This document shows, in pieces, positions 34,451 to 43,504 of a DNA stretch of 64,000 bases (its first letter is position 1; each line of letters starts with the position of its first letter). Under the pieces are notes generated by a model that saw only the letters and a list, made by a program, of their open reading frames with translations, was not told the origin of the DNA and searched no databases. Location of the stretch: the NCBI GenBank assembly GCA_903863035.1, contig CAIPAT010000338.1:1-64000 (forward strand). The letters are read 5' to 3'. The translations under genes were made by a program, and so were the position numbers. Source of the stretch: an uncultured Lentisphaeria bacterium (GTDB taxonomy: Bacteria > Verrucomicrobiota > Lentisphaeria > Victivallales > Victivallaceae).

Positions 34451-36355
34451 TTAGTTCAACATTACCTGGCCGCCGGTTACGGGAATGGCCTGGCCGGTTT
34501 CATATTTCTGTTCGACCACGTAAATAATCGCTTTGGCCACATCCGCGGGAAAACAACCGCGGTTCATCGGGACTTTGGATTCGTAGAACGCCTTGACGTC
34601 GCCGATAGTCAATGCGCCGGGGACTTTGCCGCTGTTCAGATACTGAACAAACAAACCTTTTTCGGGATCGCTCCAGAGCGGACCGTCGAAGAAGTTTCCC
34701 GGACAGATGCTGTTGACTTTGATTTTATCTTCCACCAGTTCCAGCGCGAAACTCTGCGTCAAACCGATGGTGCCGAATTTGCTGCCGGCATATGCGCCGT
34801 TGCGGTTGCTGCCGGTCAGTCCGCTCTTCGAATTGATCTGTACAATGTCTGTCCAGTTGGCCCCGTGTTGATTCTGGAGCGCCATGACCGGAGAAACATG
34901 CTTAGTGCAAAGAAAATATCCCGTATAGTTAATATCAGTTACGAATTCCCAGTCTTTCAACGTCATGGTTTTAACGGAACCGGCGCGCAGTACGCCGGCG
35001 TTAGCCACGAGAATGTCGATGCCGCCACAGCGTTCAACCAGTTCGCGCACCATCTTTTCCACAGATTCTTCAGAGGCAATATTTACTTCCAGCGCAATCG
35101 AACATGATGATCCGAATTTTGAATTGATTACGGCGGCGGCGCCTTCCGCCCCCTGCCGGTTCATGTCGGCAATGACCGCCAGCGCACCCTCGGCGGCCAG
35201 TTCTTCGGCAATGCCGAACCCAAACCCCTGAGCTCCGCCGGTAATAACCGCAATTTTACCTTTAAGCCGTCCGCCGGATTTACCGGACGATACCTGCTTG
35301 CGATAGGATTCAACTTCCCAGTTTTCAATAAATCCGCGCGCTTTGTCACTCATGAACAGACAGCCGCCGAATGCGGCGGTCCAGGCCTGGACTTTAGCGG
35401 CATCAGTCGCCAGCCCGGCCACGGTAAGCGCATCCTTATAAGTATCGGCGACACAGAATACCGCTTTACCGGGAACGGATACGACTTTCGGCTTATAACC
35501 ATATTTAGCTTCAAACGCCATGACCGCGTCCAGATTCGGAGTGTCGGTTTCCAGGCAGAAAGATTTAGCATAAACGATATGATCCGGCGTCAGCGCTCCA
35601 GCCGCAGCTTTAAACGGCGGCAGACTGATTACCGTCGCCGGAGTGCCGGAGCCCAGCAGCGAACGCAGTACCGGCGCATTTTCGAACACAAACTGGGCAT
35701 CTTTTTCACCGGCATTCAACTTCAACGCCACGCCTTGTTTCTGATAATGGCCGGCCAGCTTATCCATAATCGCCTGATAAATTGAACGGATACTTTCCGC
35801 TTCATCAGCGCCGACGAACACCCCGTGGTTCTGCAGGAAAATCACCTGCGGATCACGGCCTTTGGTTTGCTTATAGTCCAGAGCCGCCTGATAAACCGCC
35901 GACGCCAGCGTAAAACCTGGATCAATATAGTCGATCCACAAAGCTTCCGGAAACAGCGCAGCGCAAATCTCTTTGCCTTTTTTGCCGCAGGTCATGCCGT
36001 TAACCGCCGCAGGATGAAGGTGAACAACATAAGCAGTCGGAATAAGTTCATGCAGCGGGGCCTCAACTGAAGGGCGACCTGCAGAATCATAGCTAACCGC
36101 GTCCGCCAGCATTTTCTTGACTACGGCTTCACGCTCCGCCGCTGCGGCAAATTCGCCTATGGCAAAAACCGCCCGGACTTTTTCGCGTTCCATTTTAACG
36201 AAATCTTTCTCGGCAATGGATGCCAGACTGATTCCACTGGGTTTTACATAGAGAAATCTACCGTCTTTAAAAGAGGTGTTGCCGCCGCCGCCCAGCACAT
36301 AATCAGGATTCAGTCCGAAAAAAGTTGACAATTCGGTAATGTTTTTCAATGACAT
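34451..36355 (-). CDS. Bifunctional class II aldolase / short-chain dehydrogenase
   Basis: A 634-residue fusion. Residues about 1-210 are a class II (rhamnulose-1-phosphate-type) aldolase (VLGGGGNTSFKDGRFLYVKP, zinc-binding HLHPAAVNG and NHGVFV). After a linker, residues about 370-634 are a short-chain dehydrogenase (VITGGAQGFGFGIAEELA, NAGVLR, catalytic YAGSK). Such proteins in rhamnose or deoxy-sugar pathways split the sugar phosphate to DHAP and lactaldehyde and oxidise the lactaldehyde. AAGGAG precedes the ATG. It stands alone, divergent from yqhA; no rha genes are adjacent. The order aldolase-then-SDR is the usual one for this fusion. Confidence 0.88.
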   Translation of the reverse strand: MSLKNITELSTFFGLNPDYVLGGGGNTSFKDGRFLYVKPSGISLASIAEKDFVKMEREKVRAVFAIGEFAAAAEREAVVKKMLADAVSYDSAGRPSVEAPLHELIPTAYVVHLHPAAVNGMTCGKKGKEICAALFPEALWIDYIDPGFTLASAVYQAALDYKQTKGRDPQVIFLQNHGVFVGADEAESIRSIYQAIMDKLAGHYQKQGVALKLNAGEKDAQFVFENAPVLRSLLGSGTPATVISLPPFKAAAGALTPDHIVYAKSFCLETDTPNLDAVMAFEAKYGYKPKVVSVPGKAVFCVADTYKDALTVAGLATDAAKVQAWTAAFGGCLFMSDKARGFIENWEVESYRKQVSSGKSGGRLKGKIAVITGGAQGFGFGIAEELAAEGALAVIADMNRQGAEGAAAVINSKFGSSCSIALEVNIASEESVEKMVRELVERCGGIDILVANAGVLRAGSVKTMTLKDWEFVTDINYTGYFLCTKHVSPVMALQNQHGANWTDIVQINSKSGLTGSNRNGAYAGSKFGTIGLTQSFALELVEDKIKVNSICPGNFFDGPLWSDPEKGLFVQYLNSGKVPGALTIGDVKAFYESKVPMNRGCFPADVAKAIIYVVEQKYETGQAIPVTGGQVMLN

Positions 36356-36646
36356 CGTAAATGCTCCTTAATATAATTTAAATAAGTGTTTTGCAAAAAG
36401 TTTCGTCAATACTCAAAATATTTCAAAATATGCCAAAATAGATAAAATTCTATCATAAAATTACATCAAAAACTGCGATGATTCAAGTAACGCATCACTG
36501 GAAATCCGGAATTATTACTTCTGCGCATAATTAACGTCATGGTAATTATCGTTTTTAACTTGATTTACCCGCATTTCAAGATTATCTTTATGGTTCTATT
36601 ATGATCAAAACTGAAACAAAAAAAATCTATATATTCCGGAGATATT

Positions 36647-37237
36647 ATGCCTGAACCCAAACCGGTTAAAACTAAAGAACACTTTTTAGAAAATGACCGT
36701 CGCAAAACCTGGATGCTCGAGACCCTTTTTGAAAATTTTCTCTGGTCAAGCCGCTTTCTTGTGCTGTTTGCCGTAATTTCCAGTCTGCTTGCATCGTTAA
36801 TCCTCTTTGTGATCGGCGCGTTTGACATCGTTAAGTTGATTATTGATCTGGTGAATGCCGGCCGGGGAACAGGTCCGGCAATGGATTTGCATGGCGCTGT
36901 ACTGGGAACGATTGTCGGCAGTATTGACATATTCCTGATCGCTGTAGTTTCACTTATTTTCAGCTTCGGCCTCTACGAACTATTCATCAGCCACATTAAC
37001 GCAGCGGACAATACCGAGTCTTCAAACATTCTGGAAATAGGCTCTTTGGATGTACTGAAAGACAAAATCGGTCAGGTTATTATTATGGCCTTAGTCGTCA
37101 AATTTTTTCAGTTCATCCTGGTAATGAAGATGGAAAACATCTCGCAAATGCTGATTTTCGCAGCCTCGGTGGGCATTCTATCACTGGCGCTTTTCCTGAT
37201 GCATCTTGGCAAAAAATTGTCGCATCATAATGACTGA
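36647..37237 (+). CDS. yqhA: UPF0114 (YqhA-like) membrane protein
   Basis: A 196-residue inner-membrane protein with four hydrophobic segments at about residues 28-55, 85-115, 140-160 and 165-185. The block FSFGLYELFISHINAAD and the following LEIGSLDVLKDKIGQVIIMALVVKFF are the UPF0114 signature. The function of this family is unknown. GGAG precedes the ATG. It is followed by copy D of the hairpin-rich repeat element and a lipoprotein gene. Confidence 0.82.
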   Translation: MPEPKPVKTKEHFLENDRRKTWMLETLFENFLWSSRFLVLFAVISSLLASLILFVIGAFDIVKLIIDLVNAGRGTGPAMDLHGAVLGTIVGSIDIFLIAVVSLIFSFGLYELFISHINAADNTESSNILEIGSLDVLKDKIGQVIIMALVVKFFQFILVMKMENISQMLIFAASVGILSLALFLMHLGKKLSHHND

Positions 37238-37303
37238 CAGCAGCTCATCCTGCCCGGCAAAGCAGTAAGTGCCGGTGAGTTCACAGCAATTCTGTCCGCC
37301 TGT

Positions 37304-37473
37304 TATACACTGCACAATTGAAAATTTAAGAATAGACGAGCAGGATTGTGGATTGGATTTTTTCGATCCGACTGACAGGCGATATGAATATCGCATGAAG
37401 GAGGAACGGAAAAAGACAACCGCAAGACGCTCGTCCCGCAATCTATGTTAAATTTTCAATAGTGCAGAGTATA
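37304..37473 (-). repeat. Hairpin-rich inverted-repeat element, copy D (deleted, inverted)
   Basis: 170 bp in the opposite orientation to A-C. It keeps both termini (TATACACTGCACAATTGAAA at the left; the right end reverse-complements to TATACTCTGCACTATTGAAA) and the GCGATAT/ATATCGC stem, but lacks the segment with the GATACC-GGTATC hairpin. It begins 67 bases after the yqhA stop. The 37238-37588 gap otherwise holds only the lipoprotein leader region. Confidence 0.8.
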
Positions 37474-37588
37474 AATAACTATCACATTTGCCAAATTATT
37501 TTTGCGATATATATTGGTAATATAATCACATAATGTGATCCAGGCAGTAAGCCATAGTTACTAAACCATCGGCAAAGGGAGAAAAGAA

Positions 37589-37981
37589 ATGAGAAAGTCA
37601 ATCATGCTCGCAGCGGTCATCATTGTCACTGGATTCATCACCGGATGCTCATCGGTTCCGAAACATTGCAACATGACCGGCACCTGGAAATACAAATTCG
37701 AAGAAAAAGGCAGAAGCGGAACCCAGGACGGATCAATGACTATCGTCCAGGAATCTTACGCACTTAAAGGCAAATGCATTGACGCCTTTGGCGAGTTCAA
37801 CCTCTCAGGCACTCTCGCCGAGAACGGCCCGACGTTCGTAATTGACGGCAAGCGCGTCGATGACAAGCGCAGTTTTCGTTTGAACGGTTCGCTGGGCTCT
37901 GATAATGAATTCGAAGGAACTTACACCACCGACCAGAATACATCAGGTACGATGACGGGAACCAGGATCACCGCCGAGTAA
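37589..37981 (+). CDS. Small lipoprotein with beta-strand-rich domain
   Basis: A 130-residue protein. The signal peptide ends in the lipobox ITGC, with Cys20 the likely lipidated residue. The mature part alternates Thr/Gly-rich strands (MTGTWKYKF, GSMTIVQES, FNLSGTLAENG, EFEGTYTTDQ), resembling small beta-barrel lipocalin-like or heat-shock-type lipoproteins. I do not recognise a specific family. GGGAG precedes the ATG and a terminator follows. It should be anchored to a membrane facing the periplasm. Confidence 0.7.
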   Translation: MRKSIMLAAVIIVTGFITGCSSVPKHCNMTGTWKYKFEEKGRSGTQDGSMTIVQESYALKGKCIDAFGEFNLSGTLAENGPTFVIDGKRVDDKRSFRLNGSLGSDNEFEGTYTTDQNTSGTMTGTRITAE

Positions 37982-37996
37982 CAGATCAGTACCTGC

Positions 37997-38034
37997 AACG
38001 GCTGAACCGGAAAACTCCGGGTCAGCCGTTTTTT
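37997..38034 (+). terminator. Rho-independent terminator after the lipoprotein
   Basis: AACGGCTGAACCGG pairs with CCGGGTCAGCCGTT (one mismatch) across a six-base loop, followed by TTTT. It overlaps the last bases of the convergent NagB-like gene. Confidence 0.85.
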
Positions 38035-38818
38035 ACAGTTCAAATTGCTCAAGCCATGAAGCAGGGCATGAATCTCTATCCGCAAAAAGCACACCATCCC
38101 TGTTTAACAATATAGACGCAGGAAGAGCTTCTGTCGCATTATTGATATTAGAAAGCTTCGTGAGAATTTCTTTTTTCAATTTTAGCGGAACCATAGTATA
38201 ACAATATTTAGCCGATAGAATTGCCGGAATTGTCATCGTTATACCTTTTTCCGGAATGTAGCCCAGCGCTTTAAAATTCGGGTCTGCTCTCAGCTGCTTT
38301 TTAGATTGCTCTGCAACATTTACAAGCCTTACCCATTTTTCATCACTGAAATCAGTATCAAACGGTTCGTTCAAGGCCAAATGCCCGGATGTTCCAATGC
38401 CTTGACATAAAATATCTATCGGCTTTTCTCGCAGCAATTTTTCAAATCTCAGACATTCAGCTTCCGGATCAACGGCATCAAAACGAACAAGATTAACTGC
38501 CCCCGCATTTATTTTATTATACAGTTCTTTGGCCGTTTGATAACCGCAGGTGAATTTTTCCGGCATGCGGACATCCCAGAAATCATCAATATTGAAACAT
38601 TCAATTCTGCTCCAGTCTATCCCGTTTTCACAAGCCAGTGCATTCAGGAATGTGCTTTGACTTTCACCTGCCGCCAGAACTAACCGTAATCCTTTTTTTT
38701 CCGCAAGCAAACCTCTCATCGTTTTCGCAACCGCGTCTGCTGATTTTTTTCCAAGATCATCAGCGTCGTCACACAAAACGATTTCAGTTCTGCCGTAAAA
38801 TATTTTTCCCATTGTCAT
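38033..38818 (-). CDS. Glucosamine-6-phosphate deaminase-like protein (NagB/6PGL fold)
   Basis: A 261-residue NagB-type isomerase/deaminase. Recognisable blocks are LRLVLAAGESQSTFLNAL (phosphate loop), IECFNIDDFWDV (the place of the catalytic Asp72 of E. coli NagB) and GIGTSGHLALNEP. In E. coli the last block is GIGxDGHxAFNEP and Asp141 belongs to the ring-opening triad; here it is Ser, while His and Glu remain. So the reaction or substrate may differ from classic GlcN-6-P deamination. The start overlaps the GH4 gene stop by four bases (ATGA), making a two-gene operon behind an AraC regulator. It is probably cytoplasmic. Confidence 0.75.
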   Translation of the reverse strand: MTMGKIFYGRTEIVLCDDADDLGKKSADAVAKTMRGLLAEKKGLRLVLAAGESQSTFLNALACENGIDWSRIECFNIDDFWDVRMPEKFTCGYQTAKELYNKINAGAVNLVRFDAVDPEAECLRFEKLLREKPIDILCQGIGTSGHLALNEPFDTDFSDEKWVRLVNVAEQSKKQLRADPNFKALGYIPEKGITMTIPAILSAKYCYTMVPLKLKKEILTKLSNINNATEALPASILLNRDGVLFADRDSCPASWLEQFEL

Positions 38819-40161
38819 TTCTCAATCTGGAATTGCGGAAGCCATGCCCTGGTGGCTTTTATCAATTCAAGCCCCATTTTCCGAACATCGGACGGCGACA
38901 GATTCGCGCACAACGGATCGAGCATCAACGAATGCAGCGCCAATTCCAGATCGCCTTTCATCGCCGCTTCCAGCGTCATCATCTGCACTTTGCAATGCAC
39001 GTCGATAGTCGGCTGAATCTCAGACGGCAGCGACCCGATTGCAATCGGGGTGAATCCGCGGGCGTCAACCATTCCCATAGTCTCGACCACCGCGCCGCGC
39101 GCCAGATTGTCAATCTGCCCGATATTCGGCATATTCACAACGTCAATAAACGGCTTGTTGGTTATAACCGCGGTCATAATGTCAACCGCGGTTTCCCTGG
39201 AGCGTTCAAACGGCTCCAATTCCCCTGATGCAAGTTTTGCAGCCCGCTCTCTGGCGTTCTTTCTGACTTCATACCGCTCCTCAATGAAAGTCCTGACCAG
39301 TCCGAAACGTTTAAACGGTGCTTTACCGTTATTGATAAATCCTGGCAGAAATTCACAGGTATGGCGGTCACCGGGATATGGCAGATAACCGTACTGCCGG
39401 TAAAGTTCATCCAGCAGTTTATATTTGTGGTACGTCATGCCGGCTTCATCTTTGTGTGTTTCCGCAAAAAACTTATCCATAGATTTGCCGGCCAGTTTTT
39501 TCTCCAGCAGCGGATATCCGGGCCGGCCTTTGACCGTAAAATCCGTCACCCAGAAGAAATGATTAACGCCGCCGTATTTCAGGCATAGATCTTTTTCCTC
39601 CACGCCAAAAATCTTTTCAAGCAGATGATAGGCGGCAAATACGCCATGACATAAGCCGACCGTGCGCAGCGAGGTTGCAGCATATATCGCGCCGGTCAAC
39701 GCCGCCATCGGATTGGTATAATTCAGGATAATCGCTTTGGGAGACAATTTTTCAATTTTTCGCGCCATTTTAACAAATACCGGAACGTTCCGCAGCGTGC
39801 GCGACCAGCCGCCGGGCCCGACCGAATCCCCGACCGTATGGAGAATGCCGTACTTTTCCGGAATCTTCAGGTCATGGCGCATCATCTCCAGATCGCCGGT
39901 GGAAATCGTGATGACTACAAAATCTGCCCCGGCAAACGCTTTTTCTTCGGAGCTTCCAGCTGTGAACTTAAATCCGGCACCCAGCGTTTTAGACATTTTT
40001 TCTACCGCGGACTTCACTTCTTTCGCGGCTTGAAGATTAGGATCCAGCAAATAGACGTCACTACCATTGAGTTCAGGAGCCCGCATCATATCACACATAA
40101 TGCGCGGAATCCAGTTGTAGCTTCCGCCGCCAACCATTACAATTTTTGCACCTTTCGACAT
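38815..40161 (-). CDS. Family GH4 NAD-dependent glycosidase
   Basis: A 448-residue GH4 protein. These enzymes use NAD+ and a divalent metal to cleave alpha- or beta-glycosides by a redox-elimination route. The NAD site is KIVMVGGGSYNWIPRI; further blocks are VVITISTGDLEMM, ILNYTNPMAALTGAIY, metal-site VGLCHGVF and GGVNHFFWVTDF. GH4 subgroups are named by the residue after the Cys-His pair (CHE, CHN, CHS, CHD, CHP); here it is Gly, so the substrate is not predictable. GGAGG precedes the ATG. Its partner is the NagB-like gene, which suggests a hexosamine-containing disaccharide phosphate. Confidence 0.86.
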   Translation of the reverse strand: MSKGAKIVMVGGGSYNWIPRIMCDMMRAPELNGSDVYLLDPNLQAAKEVKSAVEKMSKTLGAGFKFTAGSSEEKAFAGADFVVITISTGDLEMMRHDLKIPEKYGILHTVGDSVGPGGWSRTLRNVPVFVKMARKIEKLSPKAIILNYTNPMAALTGAIYAATSLRTVGLCHGVFAAYHLLEKIFGVEEKDLCLKYGGVNHFFWVTDFTVKGRPGYPLLEKKLAGKSMDKFFAETHKDEAGMTYHKYKLLDELYRQYGYLPYPGDRHTCEFLPGFINNGKAPFKRFGLVRTFIEERYEVRKNARERAAKLASGELEPFERSRETAVDIMTAVITNKPFIDVVNMPNIGQIDNLARGAVVETMGMVDARGFTPIAIGSLPSEIQPTIDVHCKVQMMTLEAAMKGDLELALHSLMLDPLCANLSPSDVRKMGLELIKATRAWLPQFQIEK

Positions 40162-40235
40162 ATAGTTTCCTCCGTAAATATTTTAAAGGATATCAATAAT
40201 TATAATGCCGCGCCGGACAAACAGCAATTCCCTGA

Positions 40236-40291
40236 ATGATTATATTATTTCGCACAATGATTATTTGACATAACTCCAGGATGATTATATT
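40236..40291. promoter_or_regulatory. Direct-repeat sites between GH4 and its AraC regulator
   Basis: ATGATTAT occurs three times (40236, 40257, 40281), 21 and 24 bases apart, in the 139-bp divergent region. AraC-type regulators bind direct repeats about two helical turns apart, so these are good candidate sites. The last one overlaps a possible -10 (TATATT, 40286-40291) for the AraC gene, with TTGACA 15 bases upstream. That would place the transcript start within a few bases of the ATG at 40301, possibly a leaderless message. Confidence 0.5.
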
Positions 40292-40300
40292 GTAACAATC

Positions 40301-41140
40301 ATGAAAAATGAAATTGAAAATCTGCTGGATACGCTGCCGGTCAAAAACGCGGACTATGTGCTGCATAAAGCCAAAAGCCGCGGGTTTAACCTGAAAAAAC
40401 AAATCCATGAAGTATGTGAAATCATTTTTGTTGATTACGGCATCGTGGAGTTGACCATAAAACAGGAACTTATCACTCTTAAACCCGGCGATTGTGTTCT
40501 TATTCCATCAATGCTGGAACACCACTTCCACGGTGCGGGCGGCAGGCCGTTCGACTTTTTAAATATTGCTTTTCACGGGGACATTGACAGTTCCATTGCC
40601 TGCAAGGCCATTTTCCTGAACCAGGAGGAGAGAGCTGTCATGTTGAAGATGAAAAATGAGTACCTGACAGAAAACCGCTTCAGTCATGAATTGATTGTCA
40701 TCATGCTTAATCAACTGCTGCTGTCGCTTCAACGCCGTTTGACCGCAAGCGGCTTTGAACGGAATACAGTTCAAATAACCGGAGAGAATAATCTGAATCA
40801 CCGGACCGCGGTTATTTCACGGGCGTTGAATTTCATCAGAAACAATTACATGCGCGATATTACGGCGGAATCCGTCAGTAAACACTCCGGAGTCAGCGCC
40901 TCTTATCTGCGCAATCTGATGCAAAGAGAGACCGGGCATAATTTCCGCCATCATCTGCGGGAGATCAGAATGGAAACAGCACAGCGGTTATTGCGTGAAT
41001 CCACCGACAATATTTCCGATATTGCGGCAAAAGTCGGCTACAGTTCCCTGCCCCACTTCTGCGACGCATTCAAAAAAGTTTCCGGAATGACCCCTACAGA
41101 ATTCGCCCGCTCTCTGGGCAACCCAAGTGTAAAGAACTGA
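40301..41140 (+). CDS. AraC-family transcriptional regulator with cupin sensor
   Basis: A 279-residue regulator. The N-terminal half (about 15-110) is a cupin-like sensor (HEVCEIIFVDYGIVELTI, LKPGDCVLIPSMLEHHFHG), and the C-terminal 100 residues hold two helix-turn-helix motifs (ITAESVSKHSGVSASYLRNL and ISDIAAKVGYSSLPHFCDAF). It is divergent from the GH4/NagB-like pair and almost certainly controls it. No ribosome-binding site precedes the ATG. Confidence 0.88.
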   Translation: MKNEIENLLDTLPVKNADYVLHKAKSRGFNLKKQIHEVCEIIFVDYGIVELTIKQELITLKPGDCVLIPSMLEHHFHGAGGRPFDFLNIAFHGDIDSSIACKAIFLNQEERAVMLKMKNEYLTENRFSHELIVIMLNQLLLSLQRRLTASGFERNTVQITGENNLNHRTAVISRALNFIRNNYMRDITAESVSKHSGVSASYLRNLMQRETGHNFRHHLREIRMETAQRLLRESTDNISDIAAKVGYSSLPHFCDAFKKVSGMTPTEFARSLGNPSVKN

Positions 41141-41149
41141 AAAATATCC

Positions 41150-41340
41150 AATATCCCCAACGTATTTCTTCCATTGGACATTGGATATTCTCCCGCTAGG
41201 CGGGACGGGATATTGAGTTTTGGCTGTCCCCTTGTTTGATATTGGATATTCCGTGTTGGATATTGGATATTCGATATTGAGTTTTGGCTGTCTCCTGTTG
41301 GACATTGGATATTCCGTGTTGGATATTGGATATTCAAGAT
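41150..41340. repeat. Tandem 63-bp repeat rich in GGATATT
   Basis: Two near-identical units (about 41210-41272 and 41273-41335), each reading GATATTGAGTTTTGGCTGTC then ATTGGATATTCCGTGTTGG, follow a partial unit near 41173. The heptamer-like word TTGGATA links them to the tracts at 20938-20999 and 29180-29200. They fill the gap between the AraC gene and the esterase gene. Confidence 0.8.
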
Positions 41341-41372
41341 ACTTTTACCGCTGCATGGCAGGACGCTATTTA

Positions 41373-43352
41373 TCACTGATACTTTTTACCAAGCCATTTC
41401 CGGATGTCCGGCAGGTCGCAGTATTTTAAAATGCCGTGAAAAATTATGCTGTTGATGTCATAATCATCATAATGGCGCGCACATGCCAGATCGGCGTAGC
41501 CGGACAGCGGATCTTCCTCGCGCAGTGCTTTTATCCTGGGATCAAGCGCTGCTGCAATCAGCGCATATACGCTCTGCCGGCCATGCCCGTAAAGTTCAAT
41601 ATCATTCACATTGATATCCGGCAGTTCCTGAGCGGCGTCAAGCGCCCTGATCACATCGTATGCCCTGAACGCGGGAATCGAATCTCCGAGCCACATCAGG
41701 TCATGCGCCAGACGGCAGATAGTTCCATACCACTCATGAGTCGGACAAGAATTGATTTTACGCGGTTCCATGGCGCCAACGCCGGTGACATTCAACACCA
41801 TCACCGCCCTGCCAGCGGCGCAGGTATTGCGCAGCCAGTTCATATGAGAGCGCAGCTGATTGGTGCCGTCGGTCCATACAGCGATGGTCAACGGCAGTTT
41901 CCGGTCGGCAAAACGATAGTCCCGGAAGACCAGCGCCTGATTTATTATTCCTTCCTGAGACCACCAGAAGACATTATTGAAACACAAGTCATTAGCGTGG
42001 CCGGAATAGCAAATCCGCAAATTCTGCGGGCATGGTTTGCGCTTGTTGAAAACAGCAGCTTTCAACCATTCCAGCGCCCTGGCTTTTCTTGCCTTTTCCG
42101 GTTCATTTTTCATGATCTTCAAAATCTGCTCTATATTCGCCTTGTTTTCATCGTAAACAAACCGGGCATTTTTCAGTTCGCCGCGCACCTGCCCGGTTTT
42201 AGTGGCATAAAGCTGCGCCGCCGGAATCGGACTAACTTTTGAATTATCAACTTTAACTTTCTTCCCCAGCAGATGCAATGCGAAAAATTCCGCGGATTTT
42301 GCCGCCATAGCACGGGTGTAATGGTGGTCGCTAACATCTTCGAACAGCTCAAGATTTGTGCTTCTGCCGCAGATATCCCAGAAATTCCGTGCTCTGGCAA
42401 CTGTCTGACGGGTGGCTTCAATCGGAAAAAAGTCATACGTTACCGCCAGCACCAGCACCGGCCGCGGAGACATAATCAGCAAAATGTCTTCATGTTCAAA
42501 TCCTGCAGCAGTCATTCCCGGCCAGACCTGCTCCAAGTCCTGGGCGCCGCCGGTATGCATCCAGCCGTTGGCGCTCATCAGATAAGTCGCCGGAGCGGCG
42601 GCGGCAATGCGCTCGTCGCAAACCATCATCAGCGAAGTCTGAGTGCCTCCGCCGGAATTGCCAGTGACGCCTATCTTGCTTTTGTCAACTTCCGGACGGG
42701 TGCAGAGATAGTCAATTCCGCGCATCGAGTCATGCACAAAGTATCTGGCAATGCTTTGGCCGGCGGGCAGACACTGGACACCGGCGTAATCATGCTCCCC
42801 TGTTCCCCAGCGGAATGTATTGAACTTCAGCGACGATTCGTAATAACTATGCCGCTCCCCCTGCCCGACCGGATCCTGCGCGAACACAACCAGGCCTGCT
42901 TTAACCAGTGTCCGGCAGACGACCTGATACTCATCGGCATGTTTAGCCTGTTCAAAATGCCCGCTCAGAAATTGTACTGCTCCGCGCGGTTTGACAATAC
43001 CATCAGGAATATACATATTGGCGGTAACGAAAACGTTCGGGCGGGATTCAAATATGATCTTCTCGATGCGGAATCCATCATCCTGAATCACCCCGGTAAT
43101 TTTAGAGTTAAGCGGCGTATCGCTTGACGGCAGTCCGCCAATTGCGGCAATGAATTTTTCCCGCATTGTTTTACGCCGCTTGTTAATCTCTTTTTCAGTG
43201 CGGATCGCATCACGTTCCGCGTTGCCTCGCTCAAACTCAGCGTCGGCTGTTTTATAAATAAAATGCTTAAACTGGTCTTTAACGTCATAGATACTCCAGT
43301 TTCTGCCAATATCTTCCAATTGATGCACCAGAAAAGGCTGACTGTAATTCAT
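41373..43352 (-). CDS. Tandem alpha/beta-hydrolase protein (acetylxylan-esterase-like)
   Basis: A 659-residue protein with two alpha/beta-hydrolase-like domains. The first (about 80-370) has the nucleophile elbow VTGNSGGG, an acid near VTYDFFPIE and a His in VSDHHYT, like sugar esterases of the AXE1/CE15 type. The second (about 440-659) has LYGHGRQSVYALIAAAL at the elbow position, where the usual Gly-x-Ser-x-Gly is lost, so it is probably structural. The N-terminal 70 residues are helical and charged. There is no signal peptide. GAGGG precedes the ATG. It lies downstream of an AraC gene on the same strand, which may regulate it. Deacylation of sugars is the family-level guess. Confidence 0.75.
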   Translation of the reverse strand: MNYSQPFLVHQLEDIGRNWSIYDVKDQFKHFIYKTADAEFERGNAERDAIRTEKEINKRRKTMREKFIAAIGGLPSSDTPLNSKITGVIQDDGFRIEKIIFESRPNVFVTANMYIPDGIVKPRGAVQFLSGHFEQAKHADEYQVVCRTLVKAGLVVFAQDPVGQGERHSYYESSLKFNTFRWGTGEHDYAGVQCLPAGQSIARYFVHDSMRGIDYLCTRPEVDKSKIGVTGNSGGGTQTSLMMVCDERIAAAAPATYLMSANGWMHTGGAQDLEQVWPGMTAAGFEHEDILLIMSPRPVLVLAVTYDFFPIEATRQTVARARNFWDICGRSTNLELFEDVSDHHYTRAMAAKSAEFFALHLLGKKVKVDNSKVSPIPAAQLYATKTGQVRGELKNARFVYDENKANIEQILKIMKNEPEKARKARALEWLKAAVFNKRKPCPQNLRICYSGHANDLCFNNVFWWSQEGIINQALVFRDYRFADRKLPLTIAVWTDGTNQLRSHMNWLRNTCAAGRAVMVLNVTGVGAMEPRKINSCPTHEWYGTICRLAHDLMWLGDSIPAFRAYDVIRALDAAQELPDINVNDIELYGHGRQSVYALIAAALDPRIKALREEDPLSGYADLACARHYDDYDINSIIFHGILKYCDLPDIRKWLGKKYQ

Positions 43353-43504
43353 AACAATTATTCCCTCAAATATTAAAAATGTTAAATCAAATAAATAAAA
43401 AATCCTTATATATTTTAATTAGCCGTAATGATTTTCTCAAGCATTAAAACTGCAAAATAATTATAGTAAACGATGTTTTTTTTATCCAAAACGATTCTTT
43501 GCTG

